Assembly (NCBI RefSeq): GCF_022605725.1
Contig: NC_065551.1
Coordinates: 9,362,001 to 9,426,000 of the forward strand
DNA from: Anthonomus grandis grandis
Taxonomy: Eukaryota; Arthropoda; Insecta; Coleoptera; Curculionidae
Direction: 5' to 3'
Length of the DNA stretch: 64,000 bases
Below, piece after piece: positions 1 to 10,159 of this stretch (the first letter of the stretch is position 1; every line of letters begins with the position of its first letter). Below the pieces are notes generated by a model. The model searched no databases. It saw only the letters and a program-made list of their open reading frames with translations, and was not told the origin of the DNA. The position numbers and the translations under genes were made by a program.

Positions 1-2402
1 TTTTTTAGAGATTTAGATATGAATTTTGAATTAGTAATTAAACCATGCATAAAAAGACCCAAATGTTGAGTTCTACGATTTGATATATTTAACCAGTTCA
101 ACCCATTAATTTTATGTGATACGTGATCTGACTTTCTTAAATTAAAAATTAGACGAATACATGTATTCTGCACCTTTTGAATACGATATTGTTCCGCTTG
201 ACGAAGACAAGGGCCATAAATAAAATCAGCATAGTTAAAGTGAGAAAGTACAAGAGTTTCACATAACATTGCCATTAACTTGGTACCTAAAAGGTTTCTA
301 TTGGAATATAGTTGCTTAAGCGATGTAAATGACCTTTGTAGAAGTAACTTAATATGATCGGAGAAATTAAGCTGACAATCAAGTATAACACCTAGATTAC
401 GAGCAGAATTACAAAATGGTAATATTTGGTCATCTATTTTGATTTTAATATTATTTTTTAAATATGCGTTTTGATTTCTTTTGCCAAACAGCATAAGCTT
501 TGATTTAGATGGATTTAGTTGAAGGCCATGTTTTTTAGAGAGATCTTTTAGGTTGTTTAGTTCATGATTGATAGTTTCGTTACAAGTAACAAAGTCTTTT
601 GAAGAGAAGTGATAGTACAACTGGGTATCGTCAGCAAAAGCTTGTATCTTTCCGACATGAAGAGAGCTTATAAGTTCAGAAGTGTAAATAATAAAGAAAA
701 GGGGGCCAAGGATAGAGCCCTGAGGTACTCCTGATAGTATGGCACTAGACTCCGAGTACACACCATTAACAAACACTTTTTGTGATCTGTTAGAGAAGTA
801 TGATGCGATGAGTGACAGTGAGTCGACGTCGAAACCGTAATATCTTAGCTTTGCCAATAAGAGTCGATGATTTATAGTGTCAAATGCCTTGGAGTAATCT
901 AATAGTATAAGAATACTTTCAAGTCCATGATCCAGTGCCTCAATTATATCATCAGTTACCACAGCCAAGGCGGAGGATGTGGAATACCCCTTACGAAACC
1001 CGTTTTGCAATTCTGAGATCATACCATTATCATTTAAATATGAGTACATCTGGCTGTATAAAATTTTCTCCAATATTTTCGAAATGGCAGGTAAAATTGC
1101 TATAATGCGTAAGTCATTGAAGGTCTCTGGCTTTTTTGATTTTGGTAAAGATATTCCTATTGCAGTTTTCCAACTTTGAGGAAAATAATTTTGTTCTATG
1201 CAACTGTTAATAATATTAGTTATGTAAGGATCAATAAATGGACTGCAATATTTTAACATAGATGATGTGATTTTATCTGTGCCACAAGCAGTAGTTTTTA
1301 TGTTTTGAATAATTTTATGAACATCTTCTATAGAACACATGGAAAGCTTAAATTTTTTCGATGCGCTGAATTTGTTGTTTTCGTAAAATTCTATAGTTTC
1401 ATCACAGTCGTTAGATCTATTGTTAAAAAATTGAGAAAAATGCTGGTTTATTAAGTTTGGATCTGTTAAATTAGGTGATAACTTGCTATCACTTGAGCTT
1501 AGGACATTTAACGATCTTAGTGCTGACCATGTTTTTTTTATGTTTTTTTGTCTAGAAATAAAATTGAGATAGGCCTTTTTTTCGGATCTCAGTACAGAAA
1601 CTGTAAAATTACGTAGTTCTTTGTACCGGTCCCAATCTTGAGGTTCTTTAGTACGCTTAAATTTTTGTAAGGCTTTATCTCGCTCCTTCATGACAGCCTT
1701 CAAATTTTCTGTTAGCCACGGAGCATGAGGTTTTGTCACTCTAGATTCTTTAAAGGGAGCATGAATATCAAAAAGTCTGTTTAAAAAATTAGTAAAAAGA
1801 AGTAATTTTTTGTCTATATCGTTCTCATAAACAATGTCCATCCAAGGCAAATTGTAGAGATCGGACAAAAAATCATTTAAAACAAAACCTTTAAAACAAC
1901 GATACGTAACAAGTTTTGATAAAGGTTTATTAGATTTTAGTTTTAAGTCAACAAAAACGAGTCTGTGATCAGAGATTGTATCGGCAGAGAGTGTACCAGA
2001 GGATGCAACTAATGTGGTATCACTGATAAAAATTGGATCTATAAGCTTGCTTGAATTTTGAGTTATCCGAGTTGGTTCGTTAAGTATCTGAACAAGATTA
2101 TATGAGTCAAAACAGTTAAGGACAACATTATTAAAATCAAAAAAATTAATATTAAAGTCTCCTAAACATAATACCACATCAAAATTTGGAACAACTTCAG
2201 ATAAAATGTTATCAAAATCTTTCAAAAGAGGACCTATGTTTATATTTGGGGGGCGATAAATATTACCAATGGCAATAGAAGAAGATTTTAGCTTTATTTT
2301 TAAAAAGATATATTCAAGTTCTTTAGTTATTGGGAAATCAAATATAATTAAGTCTACATCTAAGTGATCTTTAACATAGGCACCCACATAAATTTTCGAT
2401 AA
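1..2402 (-). CDS. LINE ORF2 (endonuclease-reverse transcriptase), 5'-truncated, runs off the left edge
   Basis: Read on the minus strand, one frame stays open from about 2402 to the left edge (~800 codons). Reading downstream it shows the second half of an APE-type endonuclease (GNIYRPP near 2260, GDFNIN near 2160, SDHRL near 1970), then a reverse transcriptase with LLDYSKAFDTINH near 880, GVPQGSILGP near 720 and the catalytic FADD near 630. Endonuclease and RT together are the ORF2 plan of jockey/CR1-group LINEs, which nick target DNA and prime cDNA synthesis from the nick. The endonuclease N-terminus and all of ORF1 are missing; the sequence switches at ~2400 to a gypsy protease in another frame, as expected for a 5'-truncated LINE insertion. 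The 3' end lies outside the window. I found no stop or frameshift in the part I translated, so the copy is fairly young. The clade within the jockey/CR1 group is not resolved. Confidence 0.9.
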
Positions 2403-2938
2403 AATTTGTGACCTAATTCTGGGTCTATTAAAGATTTTGTGCTGCCAGTGTCAATTAAAAAAATTTGCATTAATCTGTGGTATAAAAATATACGGGAGAT
2501 TTGCTTTGATTGCAATTTGCTTTTAAATTTATTATTAGGACAGGTTCGGTTAAGAGACATTGTTAAAAAATTTTGTTTATCGTCTAAATCGTTTTGATTT
2601 GGGTTACTGGGTAAAATAACGGGTTCATTGACAGTTGCTGAGTCAATATCTGTTGGGAATGTATCAACATTTTTATTTTGTTTTGTCACAGCATAAGGTA
2701 TATTTGGATAAGAATTATCATATATAAGGTATGAATAATTTCGGGGTTCAGTACAATCATAGTAAGATTCGAATTCTTCATTATAATATGGTAATTGCGG
2801 GTTAGAATACATATAACTATTATCAGAATAATAATCATTATTTCCATATGGATTTTCAAATTGCATATTATTACAATACGCTTCGCGTATTGTAAGAACG
2901 CACCGACAAAAATTGGCGGAGGTTCCGACTTTCGACAC
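2400..2938 (-). pseudogene. Ty3/gypsy gag-pol fragment with aspartic protease motif
   Basis: A minus-strand ORF of 192 codons ends with LIDTGSTKSLIDPELG, the active-site block (D-T-G-S) of a Ty3/gypsy aspartic protease. The preceding residues are rich in Asn, Tyr and Ser, as in the gag tail of 17.6/297-type elements, which lack zinc knuckles. About ten codons before the protease motif the conserved lead-in continues better in another frame, so there is at least one frameshift. The protease is cut off at ~2400 where the LINE begins. RT, RNase H and integrase are absent. The gag remnant at 10150-11242 is on the same strand and could belong to the same original element. Certain as a protease motif; family assignment is by general resemblance. 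Confidence 0.75.
2871..2895. repeat. Hairpin, 11-bp stem with TTC/GAA triloop
   Basis: TTACAATACGC, then TTC, then the exact reverse complement. On the minus strand the centre reads GCGAAGC, a sequence known to form an exceptionally stable mini-hairpin in DNA. It sits where the gypsy fragment begins and matches, in inverted orientation, the hairpin at 10138-10156, including the neighbouring CATATTATTA. Confidence 0.85.
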
Positions 2939-3039
2939 AAAAACGCTAATAACTTTTTTTCTATGGCGAATTTTTCTTTCGGGTTTTTACCGTTATATGT
3001 AGGAAGGATGAGAGTATATAACGGTGAAAAAAATTTTTC

Positions 3040-3070
3040 GCCACGCCCACCCCGAAGGGGTGGGCGTGGC
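3040..3070. repeat. Hairpin, 14-bp GC-rich stem with GAA triloop
   Basis: GCCACGCCCACCCC, GAA, then its perfect reverse complement, followed by an A run. It stands out in an AT-rich neighbourhood and shares the GAA triloop with the hairpins at 2871 and 10138. In a transcript it could act as a structural or pausing element; that is inference. Confidence 0.85.
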
Positions 3071-3071
3071 A

Positions 3072-4689
3072 AAAAACGGTTTTTTTGTCGAAAAAAATTT
3101 GATTAAGTCGTTGTGGAAAACTGACCGGGCCGATTTTTCTGAAACTCATTGACGTTAAAGGCCTTTATATAAAGCAGCTCCTAAAGGGCGCTTTTTAAGA
3201 TAAACCCTTTAGAAGTCGGATTTTTCTGTGAATGAATTTTGAACTTTTTGCGCGGTACCTCGCGGACTTAAACGGCCGTGGGGCCTAAACGGTAATGTTC
3301 CCGATAATGCGAATAAAACAGCCCTTTTCTACGTAAATGTAGCTTTCTTTTTTATTTTAACTATTTTTTTCCAAAAGAAACTCCTTCCGAGATAAACGAG
3401 CTCAAACTTAAATTTTTTTTTTTCGAAAAAAAAAAAAGTGAATTTTTCGAGAAATAAATTTTTTTCTACTTCTAAAAAATTTTTTTAATTTTTTTTGTTT
3501 TCACCGTTTGAAAGCTTAATCCTTTAGGATTAAATAGAGGTATTATTCATGGTGCTACGTATTATACGGGGTGAGCTGTGTTAACAAATATAAACCCCTT
3601 TTTGAGCCTTTTTTTGACCGTTTTTTTCTACTTTTCTTAATAACTCTTTATTGGCGGCACCTAGAAATTTCAAACTTTCAGCATTTTAAGAACTTTTTAA
3701 ATCCTATTTTTCGACATAGTCTACAGTCTTCTACGTAGAGCAGTTTTTGCTCTACACCTTTTTTTAACTTTGACGCTTTATACCGGCATACCTATGACAC
3801 CTACGGAAACCATTTTTTTTCTGAAATCACCGGACACTATCTGGCTATAATCCACTAAAAACCGTTTTTCTTCAAATGTTACCGTTGTTCCGCAATGCGC
3901 TGTTATTTAAGAAAAACCCCCAAAAATAAGCCGTTCCAATCAACCAGTCATACCGTCGACACCACGGGAGCCAACGCATGGTACAAAATAGTTGGCGGTC
4001 CAGCACCAAATTGACCCAATGTAAAGGCATACGGACGACGTCACTATCGAGTTGCACATGGTCAGATGACGTAAGCGCGGGGTTTTCGGGGTATTGTGGC
4101 GGCAAATTCGGCCCGTTTGCGCTACGAGTTAGAGTAGGAAAAGCGGTTTGAGAGAAGGATGGAGGATGTCTCGCAACAATTATAAACGCGTCGTGTTCAT
4201 CTCGTGACGTCATGAGTTATTTTATTAATGAATATTATTAGTATTATGGGGACAATTTTACGCGGTTTCTTGATAAATTACTAGGATAAATAAAATGAAT
4301 ATAAATATTAAGAAATATATATTTGAAATATACAGAGGGTATTGATATTACGGAACATTTATGAGGATAATAATAGTATGGAAATAGAATTATACGGGGG
4401 GTTTTAAGGTTTTAAGGCATTTATAAGGAAAATATTACTTATAATTATATTAATCATATTATAAAGGGTGTTTTAAGGTTTAAGGACATTGACAAGAAAG
4501 ATAATATTTATAATAATAGTAATAGCAGCATAAAGGTTAGGACAAGGTATAAATATCTGGAAAAAAAATAATAGTAATAATAGTTTTATTTTAGTTAGGG
4601 TTCTTTTAGTGGGGGTTGCTAAATTGGTAATAAATTTATATTAATAGTTTATCAATTTAGAAAAAAAAGACATTGATGCGGTGTCAAAA
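3072..4689. other. No recognisable gene; homopolymer-rich DNA with a GC-richer patch
   Basis: The stretch is dominated by long T and A runs up to ~3860. A GC-richer patch at ~3870-4215 contains two GACGTCA (CRE-like) sites and a 113-codon minus-strand ORF without recognisable domains. From 4215 to 4690 it is simple AT-rich sequence with GGTTTTAAGG-like repeats. The patch could be an old promoter or LTR, but I see no homology to support that. Confidence 0.5.
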
Positions 4690-7545
4690 AAAGGTGTATT
4701 TTTATATTTTTTTTACTATATTATTGAGATCACGGCTTTCATAGCTTCAATTCAATAAGTTGATAAATTTTTTTATTCGTTTTTTTTTTCTTTAAATTTT
4801 TTTTATTTTATTATAATTGCCTTTTAAAATAAAAATTAAAAAAAAAAAAACAAGAAACAAACCACTTTTTCCTATCCTAATACATTGCTTCTTATGGGAC
4901 CTGATCTTCCTCTTTAGATTGTGACACTCGTATGAATCGTGGAAAAATTTGTCATAAAGCTTTTTTACTAGTTTTTGAATGGTCTTTAACCAGAAAAAAG
5001 AAATTTTGAATTCGAAGCATATTTTGAAAAAATGGTCATTTTGACCCGGATTTTGTTCGAAAATCGAAAAATGCAAAGAAATAGGTTTTCCGTTCATTTT
5101 AGAGTCAAATCGGTAATAATCTTTTTTAAAGGTACTCTAAAGTAGTACAGGATAGGAAAATAAAAAATTAAAATTTTGCCATAGGGCTCTTGATAATTCG
5201 ATATTTATGTTTTACAGTTTTTTTCAATTTTCTCCGATTCTATAATAGCTAGAACCAATTCGTTTTGACAGGCGAATACCTCTTAATATACCCAAGAACT
5301 TTTATTTAATACAAAAAGTTATCAGAGTTATAGTTTATTTATAAAAAAATAAAAACCATTTTTTCGAAATTTTTCGTGGGTATACCCCTTTCGATTTTCG
5401 ACCAAAAAAAAAATTATTTTTTTATTGGGCTTTTTTACTGGAAATTGTTAGTTTAGGGCTTACTTTAAAATTTGCCAATAATCGTTTTAGGAAAAAAAAT
5501 TGTACGGTGGGAAAAAACCAGTTTTCTTTTGTTTTTCCCACATTTTTACTATAGTATCGCGGGTTCTGTAGCTTTGATTCAATTCGTTTATGGTTTCTTT
5601 TATTCCTTATTCTTCTCCTGTCAATTCTTTTTATATCCAGTTACTATTGGTTCTCAAAAATAAAACTGAAAAATCAAAAAAATCCACGAAAAAACCCGGT
5701 TTTCTTATCCCCAAACATGAATTCTTATGGGACCTAATCTTTCTATTTATATTGTGGCACTCGTATGGATCGTGGAAAAATTTGTCATAAAGCTTTTTTA
5801 CTAGTTTTTGAATGGTCTTTAACCAGAAAAAAGAAATTTTGAATTCGGAGCATGTTTTGAAAAAATGGTCATTTTGACCCGGATTTTGTTCGAAAATCGA
5901 AAAATGCAAAGAAATAGGTTTTCCGTTCATTTTAGAGTCAAATCGGTAATAATCTTTTTTAAAGGTACTCTAAAGTAGTACAGGATAGGAAAATAAAAAA
6001 TTAAAATTTTGCCATAGGGCTCTTGATAATTTGATATTTATGTTTTACAGTTTTTTTCAATTTTCTCCGATTCTATGATAGCTAGAACCGATTCGTTTTG
6101 ACATACGGATATCTCGTAATATTCCCGAGAACTTTTGTTTGAAACAAAAAGTTCTCAGACTCACAGTTAATTCAGAAAAAAATAAAAATCATTTTTTCGA
6201 AATTTTTCGTGGGTATACCCCTTTCGATTTTCGACCAAAAAAAAATTTTTTTTTTATTGAGTTTTTTTACTGGAAATTGTTAGTTTAGGGTTTACTTTAA
6301 AATTTGCCATTAATCATTTTAGGAAAAAAAAATTGTACGGTGGGAAAAAGGAAGTTTTCTTTTGTTTTTCCCACATTTTTACTTATATCTCGGCTTCTAT
6401 AGCTTCGATTCAATTCGTTTATGGTTTCTTTTATTTCTTATTCTTCTCCTGTCAATTCTTTTAATACTTTATTACTATTGGCTCTCAAAAATAAAACTGA
6501 AAAATCAAAAAAATCCACGAAAAAACCCGGTTTTCTTATCCCCAAACATGAATTCTTATGGGACCTAATCTTTCTCTTTATATTGTGGCACTCCTTTAAA
6601 TCGTGGAAAATTTTGCTATTAAGCTTTTTTACTAGTTTTTGAATGGTCTTTAACCAGAAAAAAAAAATTTTAAATTCAGAGCATATTTTGAAAAAATGGT
6701 CATTTTGACCCCGGATTTTGTTCGAAAATCGAAAATTGCAAAGAAATAGGGTTTCTGTTCATTTTAGAGTCAAATTGGTAATAACCTTTTTTAAAGGTAC
6801 TCTGAAGTAGTGCAGGATAGAAAAATAAAAAATTGATATTTTTCCATAGGGCTCTTGATAATTCGATATTTATGTTTTACAGTTTTTTGCAATTTTCTCC
6901 GATTCTATAATAGCTAGAACCGATTCGTTTTGACATACGGATACCTCGTAATATTCCCGAGAACTTTTGTTTGAAACAAAAAGTTCTCAGACTCACAGTT
7001 AATTCAGAAAAAAATAAAAATCATTTTTTCGAAATTTTTCGTGGGTATACCCCTTTCCATTTTCGACCAAAAAAAAATTTTTTTTTTATTGAGTTTTTTT
7101 ACTGGAAATTGTTAGTTTAGGGCTTACTTTAAAATTTGTCAATAATCATTTAAAAAAAAAAAATTGTTACGTGGGAAAAAACCAGTTTTCTTTTGTTTTT
7201 CCCACATTTTTACTAATATCTCGGCTTCTATAGCTTCGATTCAATTCGTTAATAGTTTCTTTTATTACCGATTCTTTTCCTGTTAATTCTTTTTATATTT
7301 TATTACAATTGCTTTTCAAAATAAAAATGGAAAATAAAAAAAATCGACATAAAAACCTAGTTGTCTTATCCCAATACCCTAATAAATGGGACCCTCTTTT
7401 CCCTTTATCTTGTGGCACGTATAAATCGTGGAAAATTTACTTAATAAACTTTTCTACTAAGTTTTGCATGGCCTTTAAGGTAAAAAAAGAAGTTTTGAAT
7501 TTTAAGCATAATTTGAAAACGCAAATAAAATTATTTTGAAATCAG
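4690..7545. repeat. Long-period tandem repeat, ~830-bp unit, about 3.4 copies
   Basis: The landmark TTATGGGACCT-type sequence recurs at 4896, 5729, 6560 and 7388, giving periods of 833, 831 and 828. Whole units align between these points: a block reading GTGGGTATACCCC, a hairpin GAGAACTTTT/AAAAGTTCTC near 6127 and 6958 (weaker near 5288), and a T-rich arm with TTTTTCCCACATTTTTACT. The last copy (7200-7545) is the most diverged. The short ORFs of 60-100 codons here recur with the unit and have no codon conservation, so they are not genes. The unit is long for a classical satellite and may derive from a dispersed element. Confidence 0.9.
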
Positions 7546-8190
7546 CGATTATCTGCATACTTTGGTGAATACGCCATAACTTTCATCAGTACGACAGTGA
7601 ATTAATTGATGAGTTGATTCAGCATATCCACCCTAGATGTCGCTAAAGAATTAACATTAATATTTTTAGTATATTTTTTTTTATCTTGGATGGCCTTTTT
7701 AATAGAAAGGTTAACTTTACTTACACTCATGAGACCTAAACTTTTTTGCTCTTGGTTTAACCTGGCTTTTTAGGGCAGAGCCTATTCCCTTCACCAAAAA
7801 TGTAGGAAATAGAGAAAATAATATTGTCATTTGCCAATAACAACCTTTATTCTCCTTAATGTTTTTAGGCTCTAATGCTACATAACATACAATCATAATT
7901 TTTAATGAAGATATTACGTGTGTGTTTATATTATGTGTTATGCTTTAATACATGTTGTCCTTATCTTAATAAAAAAATTTATATATGTACATATAATTTC
8001 TGCATATTCTATGTGAAGTATACAATTATTATTTAAATAATATATAAAACTAATTAACTTAATAAGATTACAAAAATATTTATTACATGTCAAACCTGTA
8101 TACAACTGAACTTTGTCATGATTATTTTTTATGTGCTCATATGAAAAACTTAATTTTAACTTCTGCACTTTTTTCTTTCACATCCTCCAG
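7546..8190. other. No recognisable gene
   Basis: AT-rich sequence after the tandem repeat. Both strands were read; there are only short ORFs without recognisable motifs. Confidence 0.4.
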
Positions 8191-8439
8191 TTTATTGCGG
8201 CAAAATGAATTTTAGCTCTGCTGTTGGTGAAAAATTGAAATCATGTCCCTTACTGGAATTTGACACCGGCTCACCTTCTACAAAATTGTTGACAGTGTTT
8301 CTGTTTGAAGTACCATGCTTCAAAGAAGTGGATGAACTTGTACTGGGTATAGATATGTTTGTACTAAGCAATTCTGTATTTACCTTGAAAAAAATCAAGC
8401 TTTGAAATAAATAAAAATAAGTTGGAAGTATATACTTAC

Positions 8440-8900
8440 CTAGGTTTTTGACAATTTCTTTAATTTCTCCTTGGTTAACCTCTTTGCATGTGGAAAAGTA
8501 GTGAGGCCATTCATTGTATTTTTGTCAACAATTACATACCAATGCATGGACTGAAGGTTTTTTATCCATTTGCCTACAAGGAACAAAATTTATAAATTAC
8601 CTCATTTAGGTATTAAAAAAAATGAAAGATTTAGTAAAAATACCTTAGTACCTATTCCTTGGCAAAGATATTCATTTTTCTTTTTCCAGGGGCTCTTTTG
8701 AAAATTTAAAGATATGACAGGTCCGTTTTTCGCTATGATGCTTTCAATCTGGTGCAAAACACATAACCTTTGTTGGTGTAGTCCACTAAAATCACAAAAA
8801 CAAAATCAAATATAACAATCAAAACATTATGACATAACCTTAAAATGTATGTATTTTCATAAATTTCAGGATTATTCACTAAAAATTGGTAATTATGAAA
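8440..8900 (-). CDS. Possible exons of an unrecognised minus-strand gene
   Basis: Three open blocks on the minus strand, 8900-8839, 8785-8652 and 8573-8440, are bounded by plausible splice sites: AG at 8902-8901, GTTATG after 8839, TTTTAG before 8785, GTACTA after 8652 and TTGTAG before 8573. They join in one frame to about 109 codons including GLHQQRLCVLHQIES and TFPHAKRLTKEKL, and then meet a stop (TAG at 8442-8440) overlapping a good donor, GTAAGT. A Ser-rich open stretch (8398-8209) might be a later exon. The region 8960-9170 has a promoter-like patch with an ETS-type CGGAAGT on the minus strand. No in-frame start was found in the first block and I recognise no domain. This may be a decayed or partial gene. 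Confidence 0.22.
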
Positions 8901-9169
8901 CTGAATTAAAAAAAAACTTGTATGTGTGTAATTGTGATACTTACATTTTATTTTCATATAGGAAAGTAAGAAAGATGCGGAGACTTAAAAATATCTTCCA
9001 ACATTTGCTTGGATTTTGGGAACTTCCGTTGCCGGTGGCGTTTATGCTTGTGGGCCGGAAAGTGACATTGAAATGACAAGTGAAAGTGGGCGTCTTCTTC
9101 TTTTTTTCTTCGATTTTTATGGCTTAAGCCCGATAGCAACCAACGTGAGTCAGAATTATGCAAAAACAT

Positions 9170-9656
9170 GTTAAGGTGGCTTTACATAAAGGAATTAAGC
9201 TGTTTATACCAATAATACCAAAGTTGTCAATTCATTTTTTTAGGCATAATTAACAATTAAATTGTAAATAATGGCTGAGAGTTAAAGGGTACACTTTATA
9301 TTATTAAAATTAATAATAGACAGAATTTTATAACTTAATTGCCACCGAATAGATGTAACTATTTGGTAGTATACTACTTTTTTCAATCGAACCAAAGCAT
9401 CTTTTTTTTAAATATTTCAAATGTTGATCTGGTTTACGATTTTATTACCGATTCATTTTAGAACCCTGACATAATTTTGATATATGCAAGTTTTGAGAAT
9501 ATAAATAAACTAAAATTAAAGAGCGGAGCGTATTGTAATACATCATGGTTCTCTGAAGCATGATACCCAGAAATAAGTAAGTAATATGTCCATGAAATTT
9601 ATTTCTGATTATAATATATAATAAGACCTTCCCTTTTCTCTCTGTATTTACTATAG
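9170..9656. other. No recognisable gene
   Basis: AT-rich sequence with short ORFs only. Nothing on either strand resembles a known family. Confidence 0.4.
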
Positions 9657-9878
9657 ATTGACGAGAAACAAAGAAAAACACATAGTTACGGTCTCACAAC
9701 ATGTAATTAAACGGGCTACACGTGTTTCGCTCTAGTTAGAGCATCATCAGTTACAGCATAAGTGTGTGGATGGCTTCTAAAGGCCTGATGATGCTCTAAC
9801 TAGAGCGAAACACGTGTAGCCCGTTTAATTACATGTTGTGAGACCGTGACTTTGTGTTTTTCTTTGTTTTTCGTCAAT
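9657..9878. mobile_element. Foldback element, 94-bp inverted arms around a 34-bp centre
   Basis: The left arm (9657-9750) is repeated as its reverse complement at 9785-9878 with only about three mismatches. The arms contain AGAGCGAAACACGTGTAGC. The right arm contains a complete hammerhead-ribozyme core, a feature known from the terminal repeats of Penelope-like elements, which also occur as inverted-repeat partial copies. No coding capacity. No clear target duplication was found. It could be a non-autonomous Penelope derivative; the alternative is a simple foldback MITE. Confidence 0.85.
9782..9821 (+). ncRNA. Hammerhead ribozyme core (type I, minimal)
   Basis: In order: GGC (stem I), CTGATGA (9785-9791), T, stem II GCTCT-AACT-AGAGC (9793-9806), GAA (9807-9809), stem III ACA-CG-TGT starting A15.1 at 9810 and ending U16.1 at 9817, cleavable A at 9818, then GCC (9819-9821) closing stem I. 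Every invariant core residue is present. Predicted self-cleavage is 3' of 9818. The mirror copy on the minus strand in the left arm lacks stem I pairing. Stem III is very short, as in Penelope-associated hammerheads, which often act as dimers. Confidence 0.7.
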
Positions 9879-9985
9879 TTTGTATGTTGGTCTCTTAGAG
9901 AATAATGGATGAGATTTTTGGATTTACTATAGATGTTAATTTTTTCGAAGTACTAAAAAAAGAAAAAGTTGGGTAGAGCACCATG

Positions 9986-10062
9986 CCGAGGCTAAGATTT
10001 GAACTCAGAGCCTTATGAGGATACGGCAGGTCTCTTCCCCACTGCGTGTTTAGGGCACTCCT
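9986..10062 (-). tRNA. tRNA-Met-like pseudogene or SINE head
   Basis: On the minus strand CGCAGTGGGGAAGAG resembles a tRNA A box and D arm, CCTCATAAGG an anticodon arm with CAT, and GAGTTCAAATCTTAG a B box and T arm. Acceptor pairing is poor and the T-loop departs from consensus (GTTCAAATC), so it is unlikely to be a functional tRNA. A tRNA-derived SINE fragment is the likeliest reading. No A-rich tail was recognised. Confidence 0.4.
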
Positions 10063-10120
10063 TGGATAATTGTGGAGATTTTTTTTTGTAGTACTGACAA
10101 AAATTTTAAAAATTTCTACT

Positions 10121-10156
10121 GGTCCCCACGGACCAAAGTAGACGCGAAGCGTCTAC
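10121..10156. repeat. Two adjacent hairpins, the second with an 8-bp stem and GAA triloop
   Basis: GGTCC-CCAC-GGACC (10121-10134) is followed by GTAGACGC-GAA-GCGTCTAC (10138-10156), whose centre is GCGAAGC. Beyond it lies TTGTTAATAATATG, matching in inverted orientation the sequence outside the hairpin at 2871. It lies exactly where the gypsy gag homology stops. Confidence 0.8.
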
Positions 10157-10159
10157 TTG

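Noticed and set aside
2686..3149. Overlapping ORFs of 60-130 codons around the hairpin at 3040
   Set aside because: Three overlapping frames on both strands with Ile- and Arg-rich, motif-free sequence, arising from AT-rich and hairpin DNA.
5472..6642. Several 60-100-codon ORFs on both strands
   Set aside because: They recur with each ~830-bp repeat unit, have no conserved domains, and change frame between units.
4690..7545. CRISPR-like or gene-array interpretation of regular repeats
   Set aside because: Units are ~830 bp, adjacent, without short repeats and unique spacers, and the DNA is clearly eukaryotic.
9986..10062. Functional tRNA gene
   Set aside because: The anticodon arm and box-like elements are recognisable, but acceptor pairing is poor and the T-loop departs from consensus.
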